Positions 19,894 to 29,541 of a stretch of DNA of 64,000 nt are shown here, piece by piece (positions within the stretch are counted from its first letter, which is position 1; every line of letters starts with the position of its first letter). The notes below the pieces were generated by a model. The model was not told the DNA's origin, made no database searches, and saw only the letters and a list, made by a program, of their open reading frames with translations. The DNA is from Hyphomicrobium sp. (GTDB lineage: Bacteria; Pseudomonadota; Alphaproteobacteria; Rhizobiales; Hyphomicrobiaceae), in contig NZ_RXIZ01000004.1 of assembly GCF_003987855.1 (NCBI RefSeq), forward strand, positions 161,978-225,977. Reading direction: 5' to 3'. The position numbers were made by a program, and so were the translations under genes.

Positions 19894-21117
19894 TCAGACA
19901 GCGCCTGCTGCGAATGCCTCGTTCCAGAGTTGAATGACGATCGCGAGATAGAAGACGAACGTCGCGACATAACCGCTCGCAAGCCAAAATGTTTGGCTCC
20001 CTGTCAGCGGCGTCGGCATCTGCTGGGCGTTCACCTTCGCGAACAGAACGCCCGGAGCGATCGCGAGGATGATGATCATCAAAAGGACATCACGAAACAC
20101 AGCCGCGAGGACCAGTCCAAAGAGCAGCATGGCTCCATGAATGGCGCGCGTCAGGCGGACGGGCAAACGCGCGGTCAAAGCCTGCAGAACGCGTCCACCA
20201 TCGAGCGGCAGGATCGGAAGCAGATTGAGGCCGTTCACCGCCGCGCTCATCAGCGCGAGATCCGACATGAACTGATCCTGCTGCTGTACCGATAGCCAGA
20301 CGAACAGGGCCGTCGTGAGCATGCTGGCTGCTGGCCCCATCAGCGCCACGAAGCCACGCACAGCTTCGCTGCTGCCGAAATTCTGGCCGACGGCCACGCC
20401 TCCGAAGAACGGGATGAAGTAGATCCCTCGCACAGGAATGCCTACCAAGCGCATGGCGATCACATGTCCAAGTTCGTGCAGCAGCACGACGATGAGCAGC
20501 ATGACCGCGATCGAGACGTCGAAGATCGCCGCAAAACTCGCGAACGTCAGCGCTCCTGTCAGAAAGGCGTTGCGGACCTGATCGCTCCAGTCGCGACCCC
20601 GCCCCGCCCGTGTTTCCGCCGTACGCTTGAGGCTATAGAGGCTGCGCAGCAAGGTGAGCGGCATCAGGAGACGCGTTGAAAATTTGGTGTGGGTGAGCTC
20701 GCAGCTCTCGGTGATGATCGATCTCTGATCGTCCCCAGAAACCGCAACCGCGCCGATGTATTCGCTACCGAAATGATAGATCGGATCGCATTCTTCAGGC
20801 AGGAGCCGGAGCGTCAATGCCTCGCCCGGCGTTTCCGCAATCACCTGGTAGGCAAATCGGAGGTGCCGGCCACCGTAGATGCAGGTGCCGGTGAAAACAC
20901 CCGGCCGCTCCGGATCCGGATCCGTGTCGAGTTCCATCGGCGGCGGCCCTTCGAGCTTGATCTTGTTCGCCGAAACGACCGCCCAAATGACCGACTTGGG
21001 CGCATCGACCGCACGCGAAATTTGATAGCTACGCCGTGTGATACCCGTCGCGAGGTCGACCGGCACACGCAGCAACTCAGTTATCAGGAAGAAGATATTT
21101 TGTAGAATTGTCGGCAT
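19894..21117 (-). CDS. M50 (site-2-type) membrane metalloprotease with N-terminal SRPBCC-like domain
   Basis: A 407-residue inner-membrane protein. Residues ~25-165 look like a START/SRPBCC ligand-binding fold (SYQISRAVDAPKSVIWAVVS and later FAYQVIAETPGEALTLRLLP). From ~195 on there are several membrane segments with the zinc-protease motif LLHELGHVIAMRLVGIPVRG and the second metal motif NLLPILPLDGGRVL. Both catalytic motifs are intact. Site-2 proteases cut membrane-bound regulators. The soluble ligand-binding-like front end is unusual and could be a sensor. It is not in an obvious operon. Confidence 0.82.
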   Translation of the reverse strand: MPTILQNIFFLITELLRVPVDLATGITRRSYQISRAVDAPKSVIWAVVSANKIKLEGPPPMELDTDPDPERPGVFTGTCIYGGRHLRFAYQVIAETPGEALTLRLLPEECDPIYHFGSEYIGAVAVSGDDQRSIITESCELTHTKFSTRLLMPLTLLRSLYSLKRTAETRAGRGRDWSDQVRNAFLTGALTFASFAAIFDVSIAVMLLIVVLLHELGHVIAMRLVGIPVRGIYFIPFFGGVAVGQNFGSSEAVRGFVALMGPAASMLTTALFVWLSVQQQDQFMSDLALMSAAVNGLNLLPILPLDGGRVLQALTARLPVRLTRAIHGAMLLFGLVLAAVFRDVLLMIIILAIAPGVLFAKVNAQQMPTPLTGSQTFWLASGYVATFVFYLAIVIQLWNEAFAAGAV

Positions 21118-21191
21118 TCCCGGCGACCTTGCGATTGACGTATTCGCATATGGCGCAAGGGCGCCGGTTTTTGGGTCACCCGTGTGACAGG

Positions 21192-22028
21192 TTATTCAGC
21201 CGCGCAAGCGGGACCGGCGATGGAACCATGTGCCGAAAGGTCGAGGATGGTCGGTTTGCGTCCCGAAAGCGGATTGTCCGGGTCCCACGAAATGCTCACG
21301 TTTTCAAAACGCGCCGCCAGTGCATCGTAGATCAGAAGCCGTCCCGCCAGGCTCTCGCCCAGGCCCAAGATTTCCTTGATCACCTCGGTTGCCTGCAGCG
21401 TTCCGACGACGCCGGCGACCGGTCCGAGAACGCCGACTTCTTCGCAGTTGGCGACAAGTCCAGCTGGCGGTGGCTCAGGGAAAATACATCGAAGCGTGGG
21501 ATACGGATTTCCTTCCGGGTCTCGTTCGTGCGGCTTGAACGTTGAAATGTACCCGTCGAAAGAGCCAAGCGTTGCATAAACCAGAGGTCGCTTCGCGAAG
21601 TAACAAGCATCGGCGACGAGATATCGGGTCGCGAAATTGTCTGAGCCGTCAGCAACAACGTCGTAACGCGAAATGAGCGCGAGCGCGTTCGACGCATTGA
21701 TGCGCTCCGCATGGACTTCGACTTCGACCAAAGGATTGATGCGACGAACGCCGTCCTGGGCGCTTTCGGCTTTAAGCCGGTCAGCATCTTCGGTCCGATG
21801 CAGGATCTGACGCTGTAAATTGTCGATCGAGACCCGGTCATCATCGACGACGCCTATCGTGCCGACACCTGCCGCCGCCAGATACGTGATGACCGGCGAG
21901 CCAAGCCCGCCGGCGCCGATGACCAATACGCGCGCGGCCTTCAGCTTTTGCTGGCCCGGCGCGCCGACGTCACGCAAGACGAGATGGCGCTTGTACCGCT
22001 GCACCTCTTCCGCCGTGAGTGACGCCAT
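21192..22028 (-). CDS. HesA/MoeB/ThiF-family E1-like adenylyltransferase
   Basis: A 278-residue enzyme that adenylates the C-terminal Gly of a small sulfur-carrier protein such as MoaD or ThiS. The ATP site is VLVIGAGGLGSPVITYLAAA, followed by DDDRVSIDNLQRQILH with the usual Asp and Arg. The end (ACAAE) lacks a rhodanese domain. Only one Cys (TLRCIFPEPPP) remains where MoeB has a CxxC zinc pair, and the C-terminal CxxC pair is absent. Whether it serves molybdopterin or thiamine synthesis cannot be told from this context. cysK lies 17 bases upstream on the same strand, so a sulfur-metabolism link is plausible. Confidence 0.85.
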   Translation of the reverse strand: MASLTAEEVQRYKRHLVLRDVGAPGQQKLKAARVLVIGAGGLGSPVITYLAAAGVGTIGVVDDDRVSIDNLQRQILHRTEDADRLKAESAQDGVRRINPLVEVEVHAERINASNALALISRYDVVADGSDNFATRYLVADACYFAKRPLVYATLGSFDGYISTFKPHERDPEGNPYPTLRCIFPEPPPAGLVANCEEVGVLGPVAGVVGTLQATEVIKEILGLGESLAGRLLIYDALAARFENVSISWDPDNPLSGRKPTILDLSAHGSIAGPACAAE

Positions 22029-22045
22029 CTAGTCCTCGAAGATAG

Positions 22046-23047
22046 TTAGCTGCGTGGCTGCGGTTCGACGAAGAGTTCGCTGCTATAGTAACGCTCGGCG
22101 GATGACGGGGCAAACGTCACGATCGTCTTGCCTGCAAACTCGGGCCTTTCCGCAACCGTAATAGCCGCAGCGACGTTGGCGCCGGTGGAAATGCCGCCCG
22201 GAATACCTTCGACCTTTGCAACGGTTCGCGAAACTTCGAACGCAGTATCGCTCGACACGGTCACGACCTCATCGATGAGACCCTTATCGAGGATGCTGGG
22301 AATGAACCCGGCGCCGATGCCCTGAATCTTATGCGGGCCGCGCGGCTGCCCTGACAGGATTGCGCTCGTTGTAGGTTCGACGGCAAAAATCTTGAGGCCA
22401 GGAATGCGCTTCTTCAGAGCCCTGCCGACACCGGTCAGCGTGCCACCTGTGCCCACACCGATGACGAGTGCGTCCACTTTGCCCTTGGTATCGTTGTAAA
22501 TCTCTTCCGCGGTCGTCTTTTCGTGCACCAGCGGGTTCGCCGGATTGTCGAACTGCCCGGGAATGACTGCGTCCGGCAGCGTTTTTGCGATCTCTTCCGC
22601 GCGCGCGACCGCCGCCGGCATTCCGCCCGGACCTGGCGTCAATTCCAATTCAGCGCCGAGATGCGACAGGATTTTTCGGCGCTCGATCGACATAGTCTCC
22701 GGCATCACGAGAATGAGACGGTATCCGCGAGCCGCTGCGACGAACGCCAGACCAATGCCGGTATTTCCCGACGTCGGCTCAATCAGAACCGTCTTGCCCG
22801 GCTTGATCCGGCCTTCTGCTTCGAGCACGTCGATCATCGCCACGCCGATGCGATCTTTGACGGAAGACAACGGATTGAAGAATTCCAGCTTGAGCAGGAT
22901 GTCCGCCTTGAGCTTGGCGGCTTCCTTGATCTTCGACAGGCGTACAAGCGGCGTATGACCGATGGTTTCGGTGATGCTGTCGTAGACACGACCGCGCCCC
23001 CAGCTCTTCGTTGCTTCGAGGGTCTTGATCTCAAGCGTCTCTGTCAT
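22046..23047 (-). CDS. cysK: cysteine synthase A (O-acetylserine sulfhydrylase)
   Basis: PLP enzyme that makes cysteine from O-acetylserine and sulfide. The 333-residue product has the PLP Lys in NPLSSVKDRIGVAMI and the substrate loop EPTSGNTGIGLAF. The phosphate-binding GTGGTLTGVGR and GISTGANVAAA segments follow. An N-terminal extension of about 25 residues precedes the YDSITETIGHTPLVRL core. It is followed closely by the E1-like gene. Confidence 0.95.
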   Translation of the reverse strand: MTETLEIKTLEATKSWGRGRVYDSITETIGHTPLVRLSKIKEAAKLKADILLKLEFFNPLSSVKDRIGVAMIDVLEAEGRIKPGKTVLIEPTSGNTGIGLAFVAAARGYRLILVMPETMSIERRKILSHLGAELELTPGPGGMPAAVARAEEIAKTLPDAVIPGQFDNPANPLVHEKTTAEEIYNDTKGKVDALVIGVGTGGTLTGVGRALKKRIPGLKIFAVEPTTSAILSGQPRGPHKIQGIGAGFIPSILDKGLIDEVVTVSSDTAFEVSRTVAKVEGIPGGISTGANVAAAITVAERPEFAGKTIVTFAPSSAERYYSSELFVEPQPRS

Positions 23048-23190
23048 GGCCTGTCTCGGGGTTGCGTTGGCGCTTGTATGCGCCGACTAAAGATGGGGTT
23101 GTTTCTCGCAGGTTCGAGGGGCGTCCTCAAGGGGCGAGAGGGGCGCATAGAGGCCCATAAGCATTGCATTTTTTGTGCTTAAAGGACCAT

Positions 23191-23730
23191 TCAGCGCTTC
23201 TTCGCCGGGGATTTTGTTTTCGTCTTCCGCGAAACGCTCGCAACGGATTTCCCCGCCTCGGTGGAGGCTTGGGAAGGCGTCTCCCCAATGCCCGTCGAGC
23301 CGAAACCGCCCTTGCCCCGCTTCGTTGGAGCGATCTTCTTCGTCTCACGCAATTTAACCCGGGTGACTGGGGCCACGATCATTTGAGCGATGCGTTCGCC
23401 TCTCGCGATGACGAACGGCTCGTTGCCGTGATTAATCAGGATCACCGAGACTTCGCCGCGATAATCTGCATCGATCGTCCCCGGACTGTTGAGAACGGTG
23501 ACGCCGTGCTTGATCGCGAGGCCCGAACGCGGCCGGACTTGCGCTTCCATCTTCTTGGGAATTTCAAAAATATATCCCGTCGGTATGAGGGCGCGCGCAC
23601 CCGGTAAGATCGTAACGCTCGTTTCGGCTGCGATTGCAGCCACAAGATCAAAACCCGCAGCAGCGTCGGTTTGATACGCGGGAAGCGGTAGCCCCTCCGC
23701 ATGCGGCAGGCGCATCACCTTCATCTTCAT
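23191..23730 (-). CDS. dut: deoxyuridine 5'-triphosphate nucleotidohydrolase (dUTPase)
   Basis: Hydrolyses dUTP, keeping uracil out of DNA. All five motifs of trimeric dUTPases are visible: [49 protein letters not shown] and GKGGFGSTG. After the fifth motif there is an extra Lys/Ser/Thr-rich tail of about 28 residues, so the protein (179 residues) is longer than the usual ~150. Its ATG overlaps the coaBC stop (ATGA), a translationally coupled coaBC-dut pair as in many bacteria. Confidence 0.95.
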   Translation of the reverse strand: MKMKVMRLPHAEGLPLPAYQTDAAAGFDLVAAIAAETSVTILPGARALIPTGYIFEIPKKMEAQVRPRSGLAIKHGVTVLNSPGTIDADYRGEVSVILINHGNEPFVIARGERIAQMIVAPVTRVKLRETKKIAPTKRGKGGFGSTGIGETPSQASTEAGKSVASVSRKTKTKSPAKKR

Positions 23731-24962
23731 TCTGCCGCTGTCCTTTTGGCATGAAGCTCTGTTGCAGCGCGCTCCATGATCTTGCGCGCGACCTTCGCCT
23801 TGCTCATTTCCGGCCAGCTCTCCACACCGGCAGCCGAGATGACATGGACGGTATTGTTCTCACCTCCCATGACCCCTGATGAGGGCGAGACATCGTTGGC
23901 GATGATCCAGTCGGCTCGCTTCGACTTGAGCTTCTTTTTCGCATGCGCCAGGACGTCCTGCGTTTCAGCGGCAAAACCGATGACGAGACTTGGCCGCGCC
24001 GGTCCGGGCTGGGCAATCGACTTGAGAATATCGGTATTTTCAATAAGAGCGAGGGCAGGGGCGGCCTTCCCTTCGGTCTTCTTTATCTTTTCCAATTCCG
24101 GCGAAGCGACGCGCCAATCCGCGACCGCCGCCGCAAACACCGCAATGTCCGCAGGAAGCGAAGCGCGCACCGCCTCGAGCATTTCCGCCGCCGTCTTGAT
24201 TCTCACGATGTCGACGCCGTGCGGCTCGGGCAGGGAAACAGGGCCGGAAATGAGCGTCACGCGCGCGCCGAGATCACGCGCGGCAACGGCAAGTTCGAAA
24301 CCCTGTTTGCCCGACGAGCGATTGGCGAGGTAGCGGATAGGATCGATGGGTTCGTGCGTCGGCCCGCTGGTCACGATCACATGACGGCCGGCAAGAAGGC
24401 CGCCCTTCTCTTTGCCTTCGTCGAGCACGGTTTCGATGGCCGCAATTAATTGCGGAACCTCGACCAAGCGACCCGGACCTGCCTCGCCTCTCTCCGCCAT
24501 TTCGCCAGCCGCTGGCCCTACGAACTCAATCCCGTCTTTTTGCAATTGCGTCACGTTTCGGCGCGTCGCCGCATTGAGCCACATCGCCGGGTTCATCGCC
24601 GGTGCAACGAGCACTGGATTTTTCGTGGCGAGCAAAACCGCCGTCGCGAGATCGTCGGCATGACCACCTGCCATTCTGGCAAGAAGGTCTGCCGTCGCCG
24701 GTGCAACAATGATGATGTCGTTATCGCGCGCAAGCCGGATGTGGCCGATCTCGCGTTCGTCATCGAGATCGAAAAGGTCCGTGAGCACGCGCTCGTTCGT
24801 CAGCGCGCCAACGGAAAGTGGCGTCACGAACTGGTGTGCGGCCTTCGTCATGATGGCGCGCACGCTGTGTCCGCGCTCCCTGAGGCGACGGATCAGCTCA
24901 AGACATTTGTAGGCGGCAATGCCGCCTCCGATGATCAGAAGAATGCGTTTTGCGCTTGCCAC
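23727..24962 (-). CDS. coaBC: bifunctional phosphopantothenoylcysteine decarboxylase/synthetase
   Basis: Catalyses two steps of coenzyme A synthesis. The N-terminal half is the flavoprotein decarboxylase ([48 protein letters not shown]). The C-terminal half, from ~residue 185, is the CTP-dependent synthetase ([29 protein letters not shown]). I chose GTG 24962, just before [12 protein letters not shown]; a TTG at 24992 would add 10 residues. It overlaps dut by 4 bases. Confidence 0.94.
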   Translation of the reverse strand: MASAKRILLIIGGGIAAYKCLELIRRLRERGHSVRAIMTKAAHQFVTPLSVGALTNERVLTDLFDLDDEREIGHIRLARDNDIIIVAPATADLLARMAGGHADDLATAVLLATKNPVLVAPAMNPAMWLNAATRRNVTQLQKDGIEFVGPAAGEMAERGEAGPGRLVEVPQLIAAIETVLDEGKEKGGLLAGRHVIVTSGPTHEPIDPIRYLANRSSGKQGFELAVAARDLGARVTLISGPVSLPEPHGVDIVRIKTAAEMLEAVRASLPADIAVFAAAVADWRVASPELEKIKKTEGKAAPALALIENTDILKSIAQPGPARPSLVIGFAAETQDVLAHAKKKLKSKRADWIIANDVSPSSGVMGGENNTVHVISAAGVESWPEMSKAKVARKIMERAATELHAKRTAAE

Positions 24963-25231
24963 GACCTTCCGTCCGCTGTGCAGTCGAACCAAGCCAGCAT
25001 TTTATCACAAGCCTCGTCCGCGTGAGTTAAGCCCGACATCTCGGAGGCGCGTACGAAAAGATGCACAGGCAATCCCAGGCTCCTTGCGGGACCAAACCCT
25101 CCCACCTCTTTTGCTGGCCAAAATTCGATCCAAAAGACCGATTAGGTGGCGGCCTCATCCCAAGGCATCTGGGTAAATTGATCACCGATTAGGCATTCCG
25201 AAAATGGAAATTATTTATGTCGCGCGGTGAC

Positions 25232-25375
25232 TTGACGCAGAAGTCGCAATGGTACATGGTGCCGCCACTTGCGAGGTTCGGGACCGGTCGCAAGGCAAAA
25301 AACGAATAAAGGTCCAAGTCTAGGGACGAAACCATTGGGGTGGCGCGCTCAGCGAGCCACCCCATTCCATTTTGA
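25232..25375 (+). ncRNA. candidate small RNA in the coaBC-symporter gap
   Basis: The 552-base gap 24963-25514 has no convincing gene but is structured. A hairpin CTTGCGA/TCGCAAG (25268-25294) encloses a smaller GGT-TCGGG-ACC. It is followed by an A-rich linker and a 9-bp terminator-like stem TGGGGTGGC/GCCACCCCA (25336-25364) with ATTCCATTTT after it. TTGACG at 25232-25237 may be a -35 box, though the best -10 (TACATG, 25253) gives only 15-base spacing. A further hairpin GCCTC...CCGTC/GACGG...GAGGC lies at 25378-25416. I see no match to a named RNA family. Existence and ends are inference; the strand is chosen from the T-rich side. Confidence 0.4.
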
Positions 25376-25514
25376 CCGCCTCGCTGGCCGTCAGGCAGCC
25401 TCCCAGACGGTGAGGCGCCCGAGTCAACCGTAATGCTCTCTGCCTTGATCGGAACGCGTTTCTGACGCCATTAGCGCGCGTTCAGTCAAAACGGGGAGCA
25501 CGAAGAGTTTGCGA

Positions 25515-27443
25515 ATGGGTCTGGGGGATATCGCAGGCGCCAGCCGGCCGTCCGGCCGCCTGCTGCTGGGGAGCCTGCTGATCTGGCTGATCCTGGTCGT
25601 GGCGCTTCCGCTGTCGGCTTTGACGCTCAATTTCTTTCAGGTTGGCGGCATTCGACTGGGCTTTTGGATCGCGGCACAGGGCGCCATCGTCGGGCTTGTC
25701 GCGTTGGTCGCCTTCTACGCTTGGCGGGCAGGCGGCACATCCTCCAACGAAGGCATCGGCCCAGCTTTGGGCTTCGCCGGCGAAACCGTCGGCGCGGTCG
25801 TCATTCTCGGCTTCACAGGCTACATCGCGGCGATGGGCTACGACGGCCTCGCCTTGCCGCTTGGAATGGTGGCCGGCGTTGCGCTGCTCGCCATCCTTGT
25901 CGCCCCACGTTTCGTTCTCTACCCCGTCCAATCGGTGAGCGGCTTCTTTGCAATCCGCTACGGTGGAGACCTCGCCCGGCGGCTCGCCTTTCTCATTGCC
26001 TTCGCCGCAACGACGCTTCTGCTAGCCGCAGATATCCGCGCCGGATCGATAGCGCTTCAGAGTCTGACAAACCTCGGGTTCCCGCAGACGGTTCTTTCTC
26101 TCACGCTCGCGATCACGGCTGCCTGGCTCGTCAGCACGGTCGTAAGCGCGAAGAAAATACACGGACTGGGGTTCGTTGCCATTTGCGGTGGTCTGCTCGT
26201 GACACTGGTCGGCTTCTCGCTCTACGCCACCGGTTCGGTCATGCCCCATCTCTCGCTGGGATCGGCCGTGCAGAGCCAAGCAAATCTCAATCAAATGCTG
26301 ATCGTCAATCGCCTGTCTGACGTCAAATCATTGACCCCGATGGCATCGCCCTTCCTACAGCTATCGATGAAGAATTTTGCCGGCCTCCTTCTGGCGGTGG
26401 CGCTTGGCATCGTCGCTGCTCCCCACCTTCTCGGTCGTCATATTTCTCAATCGGCGGTCGCGCCGGGCGCCGCGGTCAAGCGCTCGACGATCGCACTTGT
26501 CGCCATCGCGCTCGTGATTGCCAGTTTGCCGCCGCTGGCCGTCTACAGCCGCGTCGGCTTCGAACAGACCATGTCGAAAGGCATCGAGATCGCGGCGATC
26601 CCGCAATCGTTTGCAGAAGCGAGTGCTCTGGGTTGGGTAAAGGTTTGCGATAAGAATTCCGACGTGACCGCCGATCTCGCGGGCGCCTGTCAAAAAGCGT
26701 CTGGCCAGCGCGGCTTCCTCCGCCTTCAGGACCTCGCGTTCACGACCGATGGCTTTGTTGTCGCCGCACCAAAGATCTCTGGGCTGGATCCCTGGCTTGA
26801 ATATCCCATTCTGCTTGGCGCGGTGCTCGCAACCATCCTCGCTGGCAACGCTCTGGTTTCGGCCATCACCGTCGCTGACGGCGAAGTGCGCCATGGCCGT
26901 AGCGAACAGGCGCCGAAATTCGACTTCCGCGCGGCAACCGCCGGAGGTCTGCTCATCGTGGGAGGCGCACTCGTCGCGATCTTCTCAATCATCGGAACGG
27001 CGCTGCTGGCCGCTGAAGGCTTCGCGATCCTTGCTGCAGGCCTCTTCCCTGCGCTTGTGCTGGGCCTCCACTGGCGGCACATGAATAGGGCCGGGGCCAT
27101 TGCCGCAATGAGCGTCGGCACGATCATCACCGGTGCTTACCTTTTGGGCGTTCACTTTTGGCCCATCGAACTCTTCACACTCTCCGGAAGTTTTTCTGAC
27201 GCACCGCCTCAAGCCGCCAAGCACTTAGCCGATCTGCAAGCGGCGCTCGCGTCGGCGACAACCCCGGAGGCTCAGGCCGCGGCTCGAGCCGCCCTTATCA
27301 GCAACGTCACGGCGATCGCCAATTGGGGCGGCCTGAAACCGGCGGCAATCACGCTGATCTCCGTACCGGCCGGCTTCATCGCCGGTTTGATCTTCAGTTT
27401 GCTGTTTCGCTCTCGCAAGTCGCCCGCGTCCGCACAAACGTGA
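25515..27443 (+). CDS. sodium:solute symporter fused to a DUF4212-like small subunit
   Basis: A 642-residue polytopic membrane protein. Residues ~15-75 (LIWLILVVALPLSALTLNFF, then GFWIAAQGAIVGLVALVAFY) resemble DUF4212, the small partner subunit of two-gene sodium:solute symporters. The rest is a solute:sodium symporter (SSS) core with about a dozen helices (EGIGPALGFAGETVGAVVIL, SVSGFFAIRYGGDLARRLAF). It resembles the acetate/monocarboxylate-type large subunit, but the substrate is not known. A hydrophilic Ala-rich insert (~residues 575-600) precedes the last helix. ATG 25515 has AAGAG upstream; a TTG at 25509 is an alternative. No separate DUF4212 gene is present nearby. Confidence 0.8.
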   Translation: MGLGDIAGASRPSGRLLLGSLLIWLILVVALPLSALTLNFFQVGGIRLGFWIAAQGAIVGLVALVAFYAWRAGGTSSNEGIGPALGFAGETVGAVVILGFTGYIAAMGYDGLALPLGMVAGVALLAILVAPRFVLYPVQSVSGFFAIRYGGDLARRLAFLIAFAATTLLLAADIRAGSIALQSLTNLGFPQTVLSLTLAITAAWLVSTVVSAKKIHGLGFVAICGGLLVTLVGFSLYATGSVMPHLSLGSAVQSQANLNQMLIVNRLSDVKSLTPMASPFLQLSMKNFAGLLLAVALGIVAAPHLLGRHISQSAVAPGAAVKRSTIALVAIALVIASLPPLAVYSRVGFEQTMSKGIEIAAIPQSFAEASALGWVKVCDKNSDVTADLAGACQKASGQRGFLRLQDLAFTTDGFVVAAPKISGLDPWLEYPILLGAVLATILAGNALVSAITVADGEVRHGRSEQAPKFDFRAATAGGLLIVGGALVAIFSIIGTALLAAEGFAILAAGLFPALVLGLHWRHMNRAGAIAAMSVGTIITGAYLLGVHFWPIELFTLSGSFSDAPPQAAKHLADLQAALASATTPEAQAAARAALISNVTAIANWGGLKPAAITLISVPAGFIAGLIFSLLFRSRKSPASAQT

Positions 27444-27510
27444 TCCTTCGCACTGCGCCGCGAGTCGCCTAGACTCAAATGACGGCGAACGTTGCGGAGC
27501 CATTCCCGTC

Positions 27511-29004
27511 ATGGCGGATGAAATCTACGATCTGCTTGTAATCGGCGGCGGCATCAACGGCGCTGGTATTGCGGCGGACGCCTCCGCGCGCGGACTATCG
27601 GTGTTGCTCGCCGAGGCCGGAGATCTCGGCGGCGCAACCTCGTGGTGCAGCTCCAAGCTCATCCATGGCGGGCTACGATATCTGGAGCATTTCGAGTTTC
27701 GTCTCGTACGCGAAGCGCTCGCCGAGCGCGAGGTGCTGCTGGCCAAAGCACCTCATATTGTCCATCCCCTGCATTTCATTCTGCCGCAAATTTCTGGAAT
27801 GCGCTCGCCGCTGATGATGCGCGCAGGCCTCTTCCTTTATGATCATCTCGCCGCGCGAAAGTCGCTTGGCGCATCGCACGCGATCGATCTCCGCCACGAT
27901 CCGGCGGGCATTCCCCTGGTGCCCGAAATTATGTCCGGCTTCACGTACTGGGATTGCGCGGTCGACGACGCCCGCCTTGTCATCCTAAACGCGATAGCGG
28001 CGCGCGAATCTGGTGCGCACATTCTGACACGCACGCCGGTGACGTCACTCGCGATCGAAAACAATCTTTGGATCGCGACACTCGGCGCCGGACGCAAGTT
28101 CGCGGCCAGAGCCGTTGTCAACGCGGCCGGTCCTTGGGTTGCCGAAGTTGCGAAACTCGCGCCGATTGACGCGACTAAGCCAATCTCGGTCAGGCTCGTC
28201 AAGGGCAGCCACATCGTCGTGCCGCGGATCAGCGGTGCCGATGACGCTTACACATTCCAGAACGGCGATGGCCGCGTCGTCTTCGCGCTGCCGTTTGAAA
28301 AATCCTTCACACTGATTGGAACGACGGAAGAACCCATAACCGGCGATCCCGGAGAAGTTGCCGTCACGCGTGCAGAAGAAGACTACCTCATCGAGGCCGT
28401 AAGCCGCTTCTTTCGTTCCGCGCCAACACGAGAGTCGATCGATTGGAGGTTCGCGGGCGTTCGCCCACTCGTCGAAGACGGCAGCAGCAGCGCCACCGAA
28501 GTCAGCCGCGACTACCAGCTCGAACTCCGCGCCGACAATTATCCGCCGATCCTTCACGTCATCGGCGGCAAGATCACCACCTATCGCAAGCTAGCGGAAG
28601 CAGCCTTGGCTCAATTCTCACCGTTCTTTCCTCGCATGCAACGGAGTTCCACGGCGGCAACACCACTCCCTGGCGGTGATCTCGGCGGCCTTTCGTTCGA
28701 AACCTGGCTTGAGGATTTCATACGTGCGCACTCTACGTTCGCACCGGCATTCCTACGTAGCATCGCACGCCGCTATGGCTCTCGTGCGAGCGCGATCATC
28801 GCGGGCGCGCGGTCGCAATCCGATCTCGGCGAAAACTTTGGTGCTGATCTCACCGCGTGCGAGGTGTCGTATCTGAAATCGGAAGAATGGGCACAAACCG
28901 CCGATGACGTTCTTTGGCGCCGAACAAAGACGGCGTTGCATCTCGCCCCGGATGATCGAGCCAGGGCCGCCGATCGGATCGGCGCCTGGCTCGAGCGATC
29001 CTAA
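27511..29004 (+). CDS. glpD: glycerol-3-phosphate dehydrogenase (FAD)
   Basis: Membrane-associated flavoenzyme that oxidises glycerol-3-phosphate to dihydroxyacetone phosphate and passes electrons to quinone. The 497-residue product opens with the FAD-binding DLLVIGGGINGAGIAADASA and continues with GATSWCSSKLIHGGLRYLE, both diagnostic. A C-terminal DAO_C-like helical region follows VIGGKITTYRKLAEAAL. The start is ATG 27511. No glpK or glpF is near, so glycerol uptake genes must be elsewhere or absent. Confidence 0.94.
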   Translation: MADEIYDLLVIGGGINGAGIAADASARGLSVLLAEAGDLGGATSWCSSKLIHGGLRYLEHFEFRLVREALAEREVLLAKAPHIVHPLHFILPQISGMRSPLMMRAGLFLYDHLAARKSLGASHAIDLRHDPAGIPLVPEIMSGFTYWDCAVDDARLVILNAIAARESGAHILTRTPVTSLAIENNLWIATLGAGRKFAARAVVNAAGPWVAEVAKLAPIDATKPISVRLVKGSHIVVPRISGADDAYTFQNGDGRVVFALPFEKSFTLIGTTEEPITGDPGEVAVTRAEEDYLIEAVSRFFRSAPTRESIDWRFAGVRPLVEDGSSSATEVSRDYQLELRADNYPPILHVIGGKITTYRKLAEAALAQFSPFFPRMQRSSTAATPLPGGDLGGLSFETWLEDFIRAHSTFAPAFLRSIARRYGSRASAIIAGARSQSDLGENFGADLTACEVSYLKSEEWAQTADDVLWRRTKTALHLAPDDRARAADRIGAWLERS

Positions 29005-29016
29005 ATCCGCCTTGGC

Positions 29017-29541
29017 TTACATGAGCCGTCGGCGCGACGCCCGAAGCGCGCACGTGGCCGGGCAGATCGACTCCGCGCAAAGCATCTGGTTCGTCTTCCG
29101 CAGCGCAGCCGCGAGCGCCTGTGCGCCGTTGAGAGTGTCGCCAATGTCGTCCGACCCGATGAGTGCCGCCGCCGACGCCGTTAGCGCCTGCCGCTCGTCG
29201 TGCTGACACGCAGCGATGATGGAGATCGCCAAGCATTCATCGCGGCAGAAACTGCGGCAGCCGACGGGTGAGATCTCGATATCCCGTTGCGCATTGGCTT
29301 TGACCGCGCGCACAAACTTCGAAAGATCAAGAAGCAGCGTCTTGGCATTCTCAGGTCCGAGCATGCCCGAGAACGTGTTCCACGCGTCTTCCCAGCACTT
29401 GATGTCGCCGGTCGATAATCCGGCAAGCCAGCAGCGAAATCCAACGGCAACCAATCGCTCAGGCGCGCGCGCTGGCAACGGCACGACCTTGGCGGAACGC
29501 GTGAGCTGGCCTGAGGAAGACGCGGGTCCGGTATTAGCCAT
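29017..29541 (-). CDS. conserved-type cysteine-rich hypothetical protein
   Basis: A 174-residue product starting at ATG 29541 (MANTGPASSSGQLTRSAKVV) with GGAGG nine bases upstream. It has eight Cys, several in a tail-proximal cluster (GCRSFCRDECLAISIIAACQ, and later MLCAESICPATC), and is otherwise helical. No known domain is recognised. The same frame stays open upstream to a GTG at 29718 and would add a hydrophobic stretch (WVFLFALTLAL), so a membrane-anchored longer form cannot be excluded. It converges on glpD with a 12-base gap. The remaining 29542-29848 interval shows nothing else I can support. Confidence 0.6.
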   Translation of the reverse strand: MANTGPASSSGQLTRSAKVVPLPARAPERLVAVGFRCWLAGLSTGDIKCWEDAWNTFSGMLGPENAKTLLLDLSKFVRAVKANAQRDIEISPVGCRSFCRDECLAISIIAACQHDERQALTASAAALIGSDDIGDTLNGAQALAAALRKTNQMLCAESICPATCALRASRRRLM

